Source: Georgenia ruanii
Lineage (GTDB): Bacteria > Actinomycetota > Actinomycetes > Actinomycetales > Actinomycetaceae
Direction: 5' to 3'
DNA: 64,000 nucleotides
Assembly (NCBI RefSeq): GCF_009193175.1
Contig: NZ_VUKE01000012.1
Span: 1 to 64,000, forward strand
Under the pieces are notes generated by a model. The model was not told the DNA's origin. It did not search any database and saw only the letters and a program-made list of their open reading frames with translations. A program made the translations under genes and the position numbers. Positions 26,951-36,974 of the stretch are shown here, in pieces (positions within the stretch are counted from its first letter, which is position 1; every line of letters starts with the position of its first letter).

Positions 26951-28246
26951 ATGACTGCCCGCCCCACCACGTCGCGCGACGGCGACGGCCCGATGTTCCC
27001 CTTCCGCACCGTGGTGCTCGGCGCCCTGCTGCCCTCCCTGGTCTTCGAGATCGGCGTGGGCGCGATGCTCCCGATCATCGCCCCGACGGCGGTGGGCCTG
27101 GGCTCGAGCCTCGCCGTCGCCGGGGTGGTCGCGGCCCTGCTGCCGGTGGGGCAGATCGTCGCCGACCTGCCCGCCGGGGCGCTCGCCGCCCGGGTGGGCG
27201 ACCGGCGCGCGATGATCCTCGCCGGCGTCGTCGCGTCCCTCGCGTTCGCCGGGGCGGCGGCGTCGTCGAGCCTGCTGCTGCTCGCCGTCGCCGTGCTGGC
27301 CACCGGCGCGGCGGCGGCGGTGTTCAACCTCGCCCGGCAGTCCTACCTCACCGAGATCACCCCGCCGCTGCGTCGGGCCCGGGTGCTGTCGACCCTGGCC
27401 GGGGTGCACCGCATCGGGCAGTTCCTCGGCCCGTTCGTCGGCGCCGCCGTCATCCACGGCGGCGACCTCCACCACGCCTACCTCCTCGGCGCGGTCACCG
27501 CCGTCGCCGCCACCGTCACGGTCATCTTCGCCCGGGACGAGACCGAGCGGATCGGCGTGCCCGTCTCCGGCACCCTGCGCGAGCGCGCCGCCGCCGCCCG
27601 CGCCGCCCGCCGCGCGCACACCGCGCCGACGATGGTGCAGGTGCTGCGCGAGCACCGGGCCGTGCTGGGCACCCTCGGCGTGGCCGTGCTGCTCGTCGGC
27701 GCCGTGCGCGGCGCCCGGCAGACGGTGCTGCCGCTGTGGACCGAGCACCTGGGCTTCGACCCCAGCACCACCTCGCTGATCTTCGGCCTGGCCGGGGCGG
27801 TCGACATGCTGCTGTTCTACCCGGCCGGGAAGGTCATGGACCGCATGGGCCGGCTCTGGATCGGGATCCCGTCCATGATCGTCATGGCCGTCTCCATGGT
27901 CCTCCTGCCCTTCACCACCAGCCTCGCCGCCGTCGCGGTCGTCGCCGGGCTCATGGGGCTGGGCAACGGCATGGGCTCGGGCATCCTCATGACCCTCGGC
28001 TCCGACGTGGCCCCGGCGCACGCCCGCGCGAAGTTCCTGGGGCTGTGGCGGGTGCTGCAGGACGGCGGGATGGCGCTGGGCCCCCTGGTCGTCTCCGCCG
28101 GGGCCGCCCTCGGCTCGCTCGCCGCCGGCATCTGGGTGACCGGCGCCCTCGGGTTCGGCGCCGCCGGGGCTCTCGGGCGGTGGGTGCCGCGGTGGTCGGT
28201 GCACGCCAACCGCACCACCCGGCGCCGGGCCGGGATCCGCGTCTGA
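26951..28246 (+). CDS. MFS transporter
   Basis: 431 residues with about 12 membrane helices. The N-half carries AARVGDRRAMILAGVV, the usual loop 2-3 motif; the C-half has GKVMDRMGRLWIGIPS. It follows purU by 62 bp on the same strand and may be the last gene of the sarcosine operon. Because the BCCT gene is broken, it could be the remaining uptake system for creatinine, creatine or sarcosine, but it looks equally like a drug or metabolite exporter. No substrate can be read from the sequence. Confidence 0.8.
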   Translation: MTARPTTSRDGDGPMFPFRTVVLGALLPSLVFEIGVGAMLPIIAPTAVGLGSSLAVAGVVAALLPVGQIVADLPAGALAARVGDRRAMILAGVVASLAFAGAAASSSLLLLAVAVLATGAAAAVFNLARQSYLTEITPPLRRARVLSTLAGVHRIGQFLGPFVGAAVIHGGDLHHAYLLGAVTAVAATVTVIFARDETERIGVPVSGTLRERAAAARAARRAHTAPTMVQVLREHRAVLGTLGVAVLLVGAVRGARQTVLPLWTEHLGFDPSTTSLIFGLAGAVDMLLFYPAGKVMDRMGRLWIGIPSMIVMAVSMVLLPFTTSLAAVAVVAGLMGLGNGMGSGILMTLGSDVAPAHARAKFLGLWRVLQDGGMALGPLVVSAGAALGSLAAGIWVTGALGFGAAGALGRWVPRWSVHANRTTRRRAGIRV

Positions 28247-28255
28247 GACGCTGCA

Positions 28256-28292
28256 TCACCCTGGACTCACCCCAGCGCCCCCGGCATCACCC
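28256..28292 (+). promoter_or_regulatory. TCACCC direct repeats upstream of the first glycosyltransferase
   Basis: TCACCC at 28256-28261, 28267-28272 and 28287-28292 (spacings 11 and 20 bp), with a further copy at 28407-28412. The phasing on one DNA face resembles OmpR-family sites, and the hexamer is the same as in the arrays before the third and fourth HPt genes. Confidence 0.45.
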
Positions 28293-28474
28293 ACCCGTGG
28301 CGGGGTCCACCCCGCCGGATCATCAGGCGATCATCCGTCCGTTTCGAGGAGCACGGGGAGCCCGGCCGGTTTTCTGGGCTGGCGCGTACCCGCGCGGGCG
28401 TACCGGTCACCCGGTTCGCCCTTCGGGTCCTCCTGCGCACCGTCGCGGTGGTCCTTGGGACGAAGGGACGCTTC

Positions 28475-29599
28475 ATGGACTCTCGGATGCTCGTGATCTC
28501 CACGGTCGCCCGCGACCTCGTCATGCAGGGCCCGGCGGCGTGGCAGATCGCGCGGGAGCAGGGGCTCCGGCTCACCTTCGCCGCGGCTCAGGACGGGTGG
28601 AGCGAGCGGCTCACCGCCCTGGGTACCTTCGTGCCGCTGCCGGCCCCACCCTCCCTCGGCCCCGCCGCGCTCGTGCGGCTCGGCCGCGCCCTCGCCCGGC
28701 TGGGCGAGGCCGAGGACTGGGACCTCGTCCAGGTCCAGGCGCCCGTCGCGGCCGCCGTGTGGCGGCTGGTGGCGCCCGAGCGCCTGCGCCGCCGCACCCT
28801 CTACGTCGCCCACGGGTTCCCCTTCCAGGACGGGGACAGGAGCCTGGCGTCCGCCGCCAGCCGCACGGTCGAACGTTTCCTCGCCCCGCGCTCCCTGGCG
28901 GTGGCCACCGTCAGCCGCGAGGACCACGCCTGGTTTTCGGCGCTCCCGCCACACCGGCGGCCGGCGATCGTCTGGAGCCTCCCCGGGGCGGGGGTGGACG
29001 TCCACCGCTTCCGGGACGCGCCTCGCCGGGCGCACGCCGGGGTTCCGTACGTCCTCTTCTGCGGCGATCTCGATGCCAACACCGACCCGCTCCTGGCGGT
29101 GGAGACCGTGGAGCGCGCCCACGTCAGCCTTCCCGGCCTCCGCCTGGTGGTGATCGGCGAGGGGCCGCTGCGCGGGCGCCTGGAGGAGCTCGCCCGCGCC
29201 CGTCCGTGGCTCACCCTGATCGACCGCGCCGACACGATGCCCGCGTGGGTCGCGGGCGCCGGAGCAGTGCTCGCACCCAGCCGGCGGGAGGGCATGGCTG
29301 AGACCGTCGTCCAGGCGCTGGCCGCCGGGACGCCCGTGCTCGCGCGTGCCAACCGGGGCAGCCGCGAGCTGCTCGGCGATGGCGCGGGGATGATCCTCCC
29401 GGCGAGCGCCGGTGCCGCACGGTGGGCGGCGGCGCTGGAGGCGCTCCTGAGGCAGCCGCCGGACCCCGCTCTCATGCTGGACCGGGCCATGGCCTACGAC
29501 CTCACCGCGTTTCGCCCCGCCTACGCCGGCCTGCTCGCGACCTGTCTCGAGGCAACGTCCCGCGGCAGCGGCCAGACGGAGGCCCTGTCGGCCACCTGA
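28475..29599 (+). CDS. Glycosyltransferase, family 4 type
   Basis: 374 residues from ATG 28475 (AAGGGA 6 nt upstream; a GTG at 28448 is possible). GT-B fold: an N-terminal acceptor half (DLVQVQAPVAAAVW, YVAHGFPFQD) and a C-terminal Rossmann half with YVLFCGDLDANTDPLLAVE, LVVIGEGPLRGRLEEL and the GT4 EX7E region in APSRREGMAETVVQALAAGTPVLA (two Glu seven or eight apart). Probably makes cell-surface glycan. It stands alone between the MFS gene and a small hypothetical gene, and its upstream region shares TCACCC boxes with the GT2 gene downstream. Confidence 0.82.
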   Translation: MDSRMLVISTVARDLVMQGPAAWQIAREQGLRLTFAAAQDGWSERLTALGTFVPLPAPPSLGPAALVRLGRALARLGEAEDWDLVQVQAPVAAAVWRLVAPERLRRRTLYVAHGFPFQDGDRSLASAASRTVERFLAPRSLAVATVSREDHAWFSALPPHRRPAIVWSLPGAGVDVHRFRDAPRRAHAGVPYVLFCGDLDANTDPLLAVETVERAHVSLPGLRLVVIGEGPLRGRLEELARARPWLTLIDRADTMPAWVAGAGAVLAPSRREGMAETVVQALAAGTPVLARANRGSRELLGDGAGMILPASAGAARWAAALEALLRQPPDPALMLDRAMAYDLTAFRPAYAGLLATCLEATSRGSGQTEALSAT

Positions 29600-29694
29600 T
29601 CGGCACCGCTCAGCGCCGTGCTCCCGGTCGCGGCCGTCTGCCGTATCGTCGCTGCCGGCCCGTCAGGGGCCGGCCGAGGGCCGAAGGGAGAGCG

Positions 29695-29985
29695 GTGCCG
29701 TCGTACCGGGTAAGGGTGGGCGTGGGGCTGCTGCACCCGGGCGTCGATCCGGCCGCCGTGCTGCCCGCCGCCGCCGACGCGGCCGCCGCGCTGACCACGG
29801 TCGAGGCCCGCGACGTCGCCCTCGTGCGCGGTGAGCCGCTGGTGAGCGTGCGCTTCACCGCCGACGACGACGACGACGCCGACCACGTCGCCTTCCGGGT
29901 GGCCGCCGCCGTGGCCGCGCTCGCCGGGACCGGTCACGTCCGGCTGGAGTGCCGGGCCGGGGCCCGCTGGCGGCCGGTGCGCTGA
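29695..29985 (+). CDS. Hypothetical protein (96 aa)
   Basis: Starts at GTG 29695 with GAAGGGAG nearby. An acidic, Ala/Val-rich small protein with an alternating strand-helix pattern (YRVRVGVGLLHPGV, EPLVSVRFTADDDDD, VAFRVAAAVAALAGTGHVRLECRAGARW). No signal peptide or membrane helix. Unknown function. Confidence 0.5.
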   Translation: MPSYRVRVGVGLLHPGVDPAAVLPAAADAAAALTTVEARDVALVRGEPLVSVRFTADDDDDADHVAFRVAAAVAALAGTGHVRLECRAGARWRPVR

Positions 29986-30009
29986 CTCCGGCCCGCCCAT
30001 GCTCGAGGG

Positions 30010-30073
30010 TCACCCTCCCTCGCCCTGCCCCTGATCCCAGGGTGAGTCCTCCGAAATCCTCTGCCCTTCACCC
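30010..30073. promoter_or_regulatory. TCACCC box array upstream of the GT2 operon
   Basis: TCACCC at 30010-30015, inverse GGGTGA at 30040-30045, and TCACCC at 30068-30073. The 28-bp step between the inverted and last box is almost the same as the 27-bp step in both HPt promoters. GAGGGT-C-ACCCTC (30005-30017) is a dyad around the first box. Confidence 0.48.
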
Positions 30074-30154
30074 TCGGGCCCCCACCCGCCGGTGACGCCG
30101 CCGCGGTGTGCTTGTGGGGACCGCACGGAGCACACCAGGGACGGGAGGGACGCC

Positions 30155-30265
30155 ATGGCCGACCGGCACGCGCGCCTCACGCTCGCGCCGTGGGTCGTCC
30201 CGGGACGGCCCGGCGCGCACCGCGGGCGGCCTGGCCGCACGACCCTCGCCGAGGTCGCCCGGTGA
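30155..30265 (+). CDS. Small coupled ORF (36 aa) before the GT2 gene
   Basis: ATG 30155 is preceded by GACGGGAGGGACGCC, a good ribosome site. The product is basic and Arg/Gly/Pro-rich with no recognisable domain, ends TTLAEVAR, and its TGA overlaps the GTG of the glycosyltransferase (GTGA). It may mainly serve to deliver ribosomes to the GT2 start, which lacks its own strong site. Confidence 0.5.
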   Translation: MADRHARLTLAPWVVPGRPGAHRGRPGRTTLAEVAR

Positions 30266-31290
30266 GCGTCGTCGCCGTCATCCCGGCCCACAACGAGGAG
30301 GCCTCCGTCGGCCGGACCGTCCGCTCGCTGCGCGCGCAGACCATCAAGGTCAACCGGGTGCTCGTCGTGTCGGACAACTCCACCGACCGCACGGTCGTCG
30401 CCGCCCGCAAGGCCGGGGCGGGCACGATGGTCACCCGGGGGAACACCCACCGCAAGGCCGGGGCGCTGAACCAGGCCCTGGCCGCGTTGCACCTGGCGCC
30501 GGGCGACTTCGTCCTCGTCATGGACGCCGACACCGAGCTCGTCCCCACCTTCGTCGCGCGTGCGCTCGAGGATCTGCGCGACCCGCGGGTCGGGGCGGTG
30601 GGCGCGGTCTTCCGCGGCGAGCACCCGCGTGGCTACCTGCAGTTCATGCAGCACCTGGAGTGGGCCCGCTACGCCGAGCAGATCGCCCGGACCGGCAAGA
30701 CGTTCGTGCTCTCGGGCACGGCCGCGCTGATCCGCTGGGAGGCGCTGGTGTCCGTCCGCGAGGCGCGCGGCCACTTCTACGACCCGCACTCCATCACCGA
30801 GGACTCCCGCCTCACACTCGACCTCAAGCAGCTCGGCTGGCGGGTGACCTCGCCCGTGGAGTGCCGCGCCACCACCGAGATGATGCCGACCCTCCGACTG
30901 TTGTTCCTGCAGCGCCGGCGGTGGTACCTCGGGGCGCTGCAGAACGTCACCGCCTGCGGACTGAACCGGGTGACCGCGCCCTACTGGGGCCAGCAGGTCA
31001 TGCTCACCGTCTCGGTCGCGCTCATGGCCACCTACCTCGTCCTCACCACGATCGCCCTGGTCACCGGCAGCTTCCGGGTGGACCCGTTCTGGCTCTCGGT
31101 CGGGCTGGTCTTCGTCCTCGAGCGCGTGGTGACGGTGTGGGACGAGGGGTGGAAGGCCCGACTCACAGCGGTCGTCGTCCTGTTCGAGCTCACCTACGCC
31201 CTCGTCCTCCAGGCCGCGTTCGTCGCCGCCGTCGTCCAGCACGCCAGGCGCCAGGAGGGCACCTGGCACCACGTCACGCAAGGAGCATGA
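30262..31290 (+). CDS. Glycosyltransferase family 2, processive membrane type
   Basis: 342 residues from GTG 30262. GT-A domain with VVAVIPAHNEEASVGRTVRSL, SDNSTDRT, the DxD motif in VMDADTELVP, TEDSRLTLDLKQLGW (catalytic Asp) and LFLQRRRWYLG (Q/RxxRW). Three or four membrane helices form the C-terminus (about 235-325). The pattern is that of PgaC/hyaluronan-synthase-like enzymes that polymerise and export a polysaccharide. Two tiny genes follow in tight succession. The product is probably a surface glycan of unknown composition. Confidence 0.85.
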   Translation: MSVVAVIPAHNEEASVGRTVRSLRAQTIKVNRVLVVSDNSTDRTVVAARKAGAGTMVTRGNTHRKAGALNQALAALHLAPGDFVLVMDADTELVPTFVARALEDLRDPRVGAVGAVFRGEHPRGYLQFMQHLEWARYAEQIARTGKTFVLSGTAALIRWEALVSVREARGHFYDPHSITEDSRLTLDLKQLGWRVTSPVECRATTEMMPTLRLLFLQRRRWYLGALQNVTACGLNRVTAPYWGQQVMLTVSVALMATYLVLTTIALVTGSFRVDPFWLSVGLVFVLERVVTVWDEGWKARLTAVVVLFELTYALVLQAAFVAAVVQHARRQEGTWHHVTQGA

Positions 31291-31291
31291 G

Positions 31292-31450
31292 ATGTACGGA
31301 TCCGACATGTCCTCGGCCGCGGCGCTCGCGGCCACCGGCCTCGCGGTCGGCTACCAGTCGCTCGCGCTGGGCGTCCTCGTCCTCGCCGGCGTCGCCGGGC
31401 TCACCGCCGCTCGCGTGCTCGCCCGCCGGCTGCTCGGGGAGCCCCGATGA
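31292..31450 (+). CDS. 52-aa peptide consisting of an LAATG sorting signal
   Basis: ATG 31292 lies one base after the GT2 stop, with AAGGAG upstream. After 11 residues comes LAATG, then about 25 hydrophobic residues and ARRLLGEPR: the layout of a C-terminal sortase sorting signal, with the LAxTG form used by class E sortases. There is no export signal peptide before it. It may be a membrane accessory peptide of the glycosyltransferase or an anchored minipeptide. A class E sortase is encoded at 45265. Its stop overlaps the next ATG (ATGA). Confidence 0.6.
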   Translation: MYGSDMSSAAALAATGLAVGYQSLALGVLVLAGVAGLTAARVLARRLLGEPR

Positions 31451-31635
31451 GGGGCCTGCTGGCCGCGCTGCGCGCGGCGTTCGGAACGCCCCTCGCCGAC
31501 GCCGCCGCGGAGCCGCAGCCCGCCGCCCCGAGGGTCACGCGCGCCCGGCACCGGGCCGAGTCGAGCGAGGACGTGGCCCGCCGTGCCGACGACTACGCGC
31601 CTGCCGGCCGGCATCGAGCGGCCGCGCCGGCCTGA
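31447..31635 (+). CDS. Small basic hypothetical protein (62 aa)
   Basis: Starts within the previous stop (ATGA). The N-terminal amphipathic segment MRGLLAALRAAFGTPLA is followed by a charged, Arg/Ala-rich disordered part ending RHRAAAPA. Function unknown; translational coupling places it in the GT2 unit. Confidence 0.5.
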   Translation: MRGLLAALRAAFGTPLADAAAEPQPAAPRVTRARHRAESSEDVARRADDYAPAGRHRAAAPA

Positions 31636-31678
31636 CCGCGCCTGGGCCAGAGCACGGAAGCAGGGCCTGCGAAGAGGG

Positions 31679-31714
31679 CTCAGGCCGCGCCCCGAGAACG
31701 GGACGCGGCCTGAG
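31679..31714. terminator. Bidirectional terminator between GT2 unit and subtilase
   Basis: CTCAGGCCGCG (31679-31689) pairs perfectly with 31704-31714; an inner CCC/GGG pairing lengthens the stem. It lies between convergent genes, 17 bp from the subtilase stop. Confidence 0.75.
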
Positions 31715-31730
31715 CGTGGGCTTCAGCCGG

Positions 31731-33248
<1,518 letters not shown>

Positions 33249-33444
33249 AGAAAACTCCCCCTAGTGTGATGTCCGAACCGGACGACGCTGTCCGGTGATG
33301 GGGGAGTGTAGCGGGGGTCACGTTTCGACAAGGTTTCTTCTCATACGGTTCTCGTTCGCCGTGGCGAGATGGCGGCGCAAACCCCTCCGGGGAGCCGTCC
33401 GAGGCTCTACGCTGACGCCGTCCGCAAACCAGTGGGGAGCCGGC

Positions 33445-33789
33445 ATGAGCTACGAGGTCCACCTCACCCGGGCAGAGCTGCCCTGGGAGAGCGCCGAGCG
33501 GCCGATCGATCTGAGCGAGTGGCTGGCCTTCGCGGGTGCGCGCGCGGATCTCACCGTCAACGGCCGGATCGGGTGGGCGGACGGGACCGAGATCCCGGTC
33601 TACGAGTACCGGTCCGCCGGCGGCGACCCCGTCTCGCTGACGTGGGACGACGGGGCCGTGGCGGTCAAGGGACTCGCCGACGAGGACGGCGCGCGCGAGC
33701 TGTTGCCCCTGGCCGCCGCCCTCGGCGCGAACCTCGTGGGCGACGACGGCGAGCACTACACCGCCGACGGCGTCGTCTGGCCCGACTGA
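33445..33789 (+). CDS. Hypothetical protein (114 aa)
   Basis: ATG 33445 follows GTGGGGAGCCGGC. Starts SYEVHLTRAELPWESAERPIDLSEWLAFAGARADL, a pattern of small immunity or toxin-neutralising-like proteins of actinobacteria, with alternating strands (IPVYEYRSAGGDPVSLTWDDGAVAVKGL) and a helix. No signal peptide. Function unknown. It stands alone; the 17-bp duplication that begins inside its last codons includes the stop. Confidence 0.55.
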   Translation: MSYEVHLTRAELPWESAERPIDLSEWLAFAGARADLTVNGRIGWADGTEIPVYEYRSAGGDPVSLTWDDGAVAVKGLADEDGARELLPLAAALGANLVGDDGEHYTADGVVWPD

Positions 33790-33834
33790 CCCGTCCTCCC
33801 GACTGACCCGTCCTCCGCCTCCAGCGCGCTGGAG
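33782..33834. repeat. 17-bp tandem duplication over a stop codon and a 16-bp palindrome
   Basis: CCGACTGACCCGTCCTC occurs at 33782-33798 and 33799-33815; the first copy contains the stop TGA of the preceding gene. The perfect palindrome CTCCAGCGCGCTGGAG follows at 33819-33834 and may be part of a terminator. Confidence 0.7.
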
Positions 33835-33980
33835 CGACGCAGAGTTCCGCGGACGCTGTCCGGCCGCGTGGGGGGACGACCTCTTCCAGGTGCACGGCGA
33901 CGATGTGACGGCGCGGACGGGGGCCGGTTCAGCGCCGCGCACTGCGGCTGTGGGCCCGTTCGGCGTGACGCCTCACCGGC

Positions 33981-34298
33981 TCACTGCCGTGGCTCGGTCC
34001 GTGGCTCGGCCCGGGACCGCCGGGCGCGGCGCTCGTGGACGTACCCCCAGCCGATGGCGAGGACGCCCATGGCGAGGCCGGCGAAGCAGACGTCGAGCAG
34101 CGCGGCGTCGACGGCTCCGGCGACGATGAGGGCCGCGACCGCCGCCGTCGCGACGGCCCACACCAGCGTGCCGGTGACGGTGAGCGTGATGGCATTGACC
34201 TTCGCGGGCGGCGGGTCGGGGCGACGCTCGAAGAAGCGGGGCTCGGGCACGGCTTGATCGTAGGCCGGGCGGGCGGCGCGTCGGCTCCACCAGGACAC
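33981..34298 (-). CDS. DUF2530-like membrane protein
   Basis: 105 residues from GTG 34298 (a start at GTG 34250 is possible; no clear ribosome site). Two membrane helices (about 38-60 and 68-85) follow a short Pro/Arg-rich N-terminus (EPRFFERRPDPPPAKVNAITLTVTGTLVWAV), and the end is highly basic. The pattern is that of DUF2530, a small actinobacterial membrane family of unknown role. It is divergent from the NCS2 permease. Confidence 0.6.
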   Translation of the reverse strand: MSWWSRRAARPAYDQAVPEPRFFERRPDPPPAKVNAITLTVTGTLVWAVATAAVAALIVAGAVDAALLDVCFAGLAMGVLAIGWGYVHERRARRSRAEPRTEPRQ

Positions 34299-34390
34299 CG
34301 GCAGCGGCCGGTGTTCGTGATGTGAGACACGGTTCCCAGTATCTGAGCCGGAGGGGCTGACTTTCTCGCGGAGTGGGACGATTCGGCAAC

Positions 34391-35854
34391 GTGAGCACCA
34401 CAGCGCCGAGCGCGCCCCCCACGTCCCTCGGTCGTCTGGACCGCTTCTTCCGCCTCACCGAACGGGGTTCCACCGTCGGGTCCGAGATCCGCGGCGGCTT
34501 CGCCACGTTCTTCGCGATGGCCTACGTCCTCGTGGTCAACGCCGGCATCCTCTCCGGCCCGGACTCCACCGGCGCCTACCTCGGCGGTGGCACGTCGCCC
34601 AACATTCCCGCCATCGCCGCCGCGACCGCCCTGGTGGCCGGCATCATGACGATCCTCATGGGCGTGGCCGCCAACTACCCCCTCGCGCTGGCCGCCGGCA
34701 TGGGCATCAACGCCCTGCTCGCGTTCACCGTCGTCCAGCTGCCCGGCATGACATGGGCGGACGGCATGGGCCTGGTGGTCCTCGAGGGGCTCGTCATCCT
34801 CGTCCTGGTCCTCACCGGCCTGCGCGCCGCGGTGTTCAAGGCCGTGCCGCACACGCTCAAGGTCGCCATCTCGGTCGGCATCGGCCTGTTCATCACCCTG
34901 GTCGGCCTGGTCAACGCCGGCATCGTGCGTCCCGGCGGCACGCCGCTCGAGCTCGGCATCAACGGCTCGCTGGCCGGCTGGCCCGCTCTGGTGTTCGTCT
35001 TCGGGCTGTTCCTCATCGCCGTGCTCATGGTCCGCAAGGTCCGGGGCGCCATCCTCATCGGCATCGTCGCGGCCGCCGTGCTGGCGGCGATCATCGAGGC
35101 GGTGGCGCACATCGGCACCAAGAGCGACGCCAACCCGGCCGGCTGGGCGCTGAGCGCCCCGACCCTGAGTGGCTCGCCCGTCCAGCTGCCGGACTTCAGC
35201 ACGCTCGGCCAGTTCTCCCTCTTCGGGGCGTTCGAGAAGCTGGGTCCGCTCGCGGCGATCCTGCTGATCTTCTCCATCATGCTCGCCGACTTCTTCGACA
35301 CGATGGGCACGATGGTCGCCATCGGCGCCGAGGGGAATCTGCTCGACGAGGAGGGCAACCCGCCGAACACGCGCAACATCCTCGTGGTCGACTCCCTCGC
35401 CGCCGCCGCGGGTGGTGCCGCCGGCGTCTCGTCGAACACCAGCTATGTCGAGTCCGCGACCGGCGTCGGCGCGGGCGCGCGCACCGGTCTCTCGGCCGTC
35501 GTCACCGGGCTGGCGTTCCTGGTGGCCATGTTCTTCTCGCCGCTCGTGGCCTTCGTGCCCTTCGAGGCGGCCAGCCCCGCCCTCGTGATCGTCGGCTTCC
35601 TCATGATGACCCAGGTCGTCGAGGTCCCGTGGCGCGACCTGTCCATCGCCATCCCGGCCTTCCTCACCATCGTGATGATGCCGTTCGCCTACTCGATCAC
35701 CGCCGGCATCGGCGCGGGCTTCATCGCCTACGTGCTGCTCTCCGTCGTGATGAAGGGTGGCGCGAGGCGGGTGCACTGGCTCATGTGGGTCGTCTCGGCG
35801 CTGTTCGTCCTCTACTTCGCCCTCGGGCCCATTCAGGCGGTGCTCGGTCTCTGA
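34391..35854 (+). CDS. NCS2-family purine permease (AzgA type)
   Basis: 487 residues from GTG 34391; a GTG at 34373 is the alternative. About 12-14 membrane segments. Family motifs: RGGFATFFAMAYVLVVNAGIL near the N-terminus, NYPLALAAGMGINALLAF, MLADFFDTMGTMVAIGAEGNLLDEEGNPPNTR and SSNTSYVESATGVGAGARTGLSAVVTG. These are the AzgA-like hypoxanthine/guanine/adenine proton symporters. It is transcribed alone and ends at a strong hairpin. Confidence 0.9.
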   Translation: MSTTAPSAPPTSLGRLDRFFRLTERGSTVGSEIRGGFATFFAMAYVLVVNAGILSGPDSTGAYLGGGTSPNIPAIAAATALVAGIMTILMGVAANYPLALAAGMGINALLAFTVVQLPGMTWADGMGLVVLEGLVILVLVLTGLRAAVFKAVPHTLKVAISVGIGLFITLVGLVNAGIVRPGGTPLELGINGSLAGWPALVFVFGLFLIAVLMVRKVRGAILIGIVAAAVLAAIIEAVAHIGTKSDANPAGWALSAPTLSGSPVQLPDFSTLGQFSLFGAFEKLGPLAAILLIFSIMLADFFDTMGTMVAIGAEGNLLDEEGNPPNTRNILVVDSLAAAAGGAAGVSSNTSYVESATGVGAGARTGLSAVVTGLAFLVAMFFSPLVAFVPFEAASPALVIVGFLMMTQVVEVPWRDLSIAIPAFLTIVMMPFAYSITAGIGAGFIAYVLLSVVMKGGARRVHWLMWVVSALFVLYFALGPIQAVLGL

Positions 35855-35869
35855 CGAGCTCTGCACGGG

Positions 35870-35906
35870 ACGGGGCCCCATCCGCCGCTCTCGGGTGGGG
35901 CCCCGT
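35870..35906 (+). terminator. Terminator after the purine permease
   Basis: ACGGGGCCCCA (35870-35880) pairs perfectly with 35896-35906 across a 15-nt loop, 15 nt after the stop. Confidence 0.8.
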
Positions 35907-36009
35907 GCGTCTGCGGGGGAGCGGAACGTGGCAGAGCGGTGGGCCGGTCCCGGACGGCTCCGCGCCGTCGTTCCGCCGCCTGCGCCGACGACCCGGATGT
36001 AGTTTTGCC

Positions 36010-36903
36010 ATGATGCCTCCGAATCCTGGCGGCGGCGGCGACATCGGTCCGCGACGCCGCGGCGCCGCCAACGTGCACCAGACCGGCACGTCGCTGCGCT
36101 CCCGGGCGCCGGGGCAGTCCGCCATGGCCCAGCTGCGCCGGTTGGAGGCGGGGCGGTCGCGCCGCGGCCTCCTCCGGCGACTGCTCGGCCTCGGCGCCCT
36201 CAGCCGGGAGGGCCGCAGCTGGTACCAGGGCGCGCTGGGCGAGATCGCGGCAGCGCGGGAGCTCGCACGGCTCGGACCGCGCTGGCTCGTCCTCCACGCC
36301 GTCCCCGTGGGTGCGGCGGACTCCGACATCGACCACGTCGCCATCGGCCCCGCCGGCGTCTACACCATCAACACCAAGCACCACGCCGGCCAGGACGTCG
36401 CCGTCTCCGAGGCGCTCTGGGTGTCCGGGCAGCGCACCGACCACCTGCGCAACTCCCGCCACGAGGCCGGACGGGCCGCCCGGCTGCTCGGTGCCGCCAC
36501 CGGGCGGGCCGTCGTCGTCCGACCCATCGTCGCGATCCACGGTGCGAAGCGCGTCACGATCCGCCGGCGCCCGCGCGACGTCGAGGTTCTCACGGTGCGC
36601 CACCTGACGCGGTGGCTCGCGAAGCAGCGACCGCGACTGACCGAGGAGGACGCGGCGGCCATCCGATCGGCGGCGGAGGACCCGCGCACCTGGCGGACGC
36701 GGCTCGTGCCTGGCCTCGAACCGGCGCCGGAGGACTCGATGGAGCTGCGGGCGTGGTTCGACCGGCTGGACGGGACGGTCCGGGCGGCCCGCCGGCGCAG
36801 GATCGTGGTGGGGATCGCTGGGTTCTCGGTCGTGGCGGCAGTGATCCTACGCAGCGTCGCTGCCCTGCCTCCCGGCCTGGTCGCGGCCCTCATTCCCGGC
36901 TGA
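36010..36903 (+). CDS. NERD (nuclease-related) domain membrane protein
   Basis: 297 residues; ATG at 36010 or 36013. TAGTTT lies right before the start, and no ribosome site is seen, so the mRNA may be leaderless. The N-terminal 65 residues are basic. NERD domain at about 75-175: YQGALGEIAAARELARLG, DIDHVAIGPAGVYTINTKHH, with the Glu, Asp and Lys expected of a restriction-endonuclease-like site. A single C-terminal membrane helix (about 265-290). Role unknown; nuclease activity of NERD proteins is not generally shown. Confidence 0.78.
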   Translation: MMPPNPGGGGDIGPRRRGAANVHQTGTSLRSRAPGQSAMAQLRRLEAGRSRRGLLRRLLGLGALSREGRSWYQGALGEIAAARELARLGPRWLVLHAVPVGAADSDIDHVAIGPAGVYTINTKHHAGQDVAVSEALWVSGQRTDHLRNSRHEAGRAARLLGAATGRAVVVRPIVAIHGAKRVTIRRRPRDVEVLTVRHLTRWLAKQRPRLTEEDAAAIRSAAEDPRTWRTRLVPGLEPAPEDSMELRAWFDRLDGTVRAARRRRIVVGIAGFSVVAAVILRSVAALPPGLVAALIPG

Positions 36904-36974
36904 CCGCCCCTCGGCCGCTCTGGGGAAGACGCCTCAGGAGTCGGCGTCGGGCACCTCGTCCGCGACGGCGGCGG

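Noticed and set aside
26938-29301. 787-codon plus-strand frame through the MFS gene and into the GT4 gene
   Set aside because: It is out of frame with both certain genes and consists mainly of Arg/Pro/Gly, a high-GC artefact.
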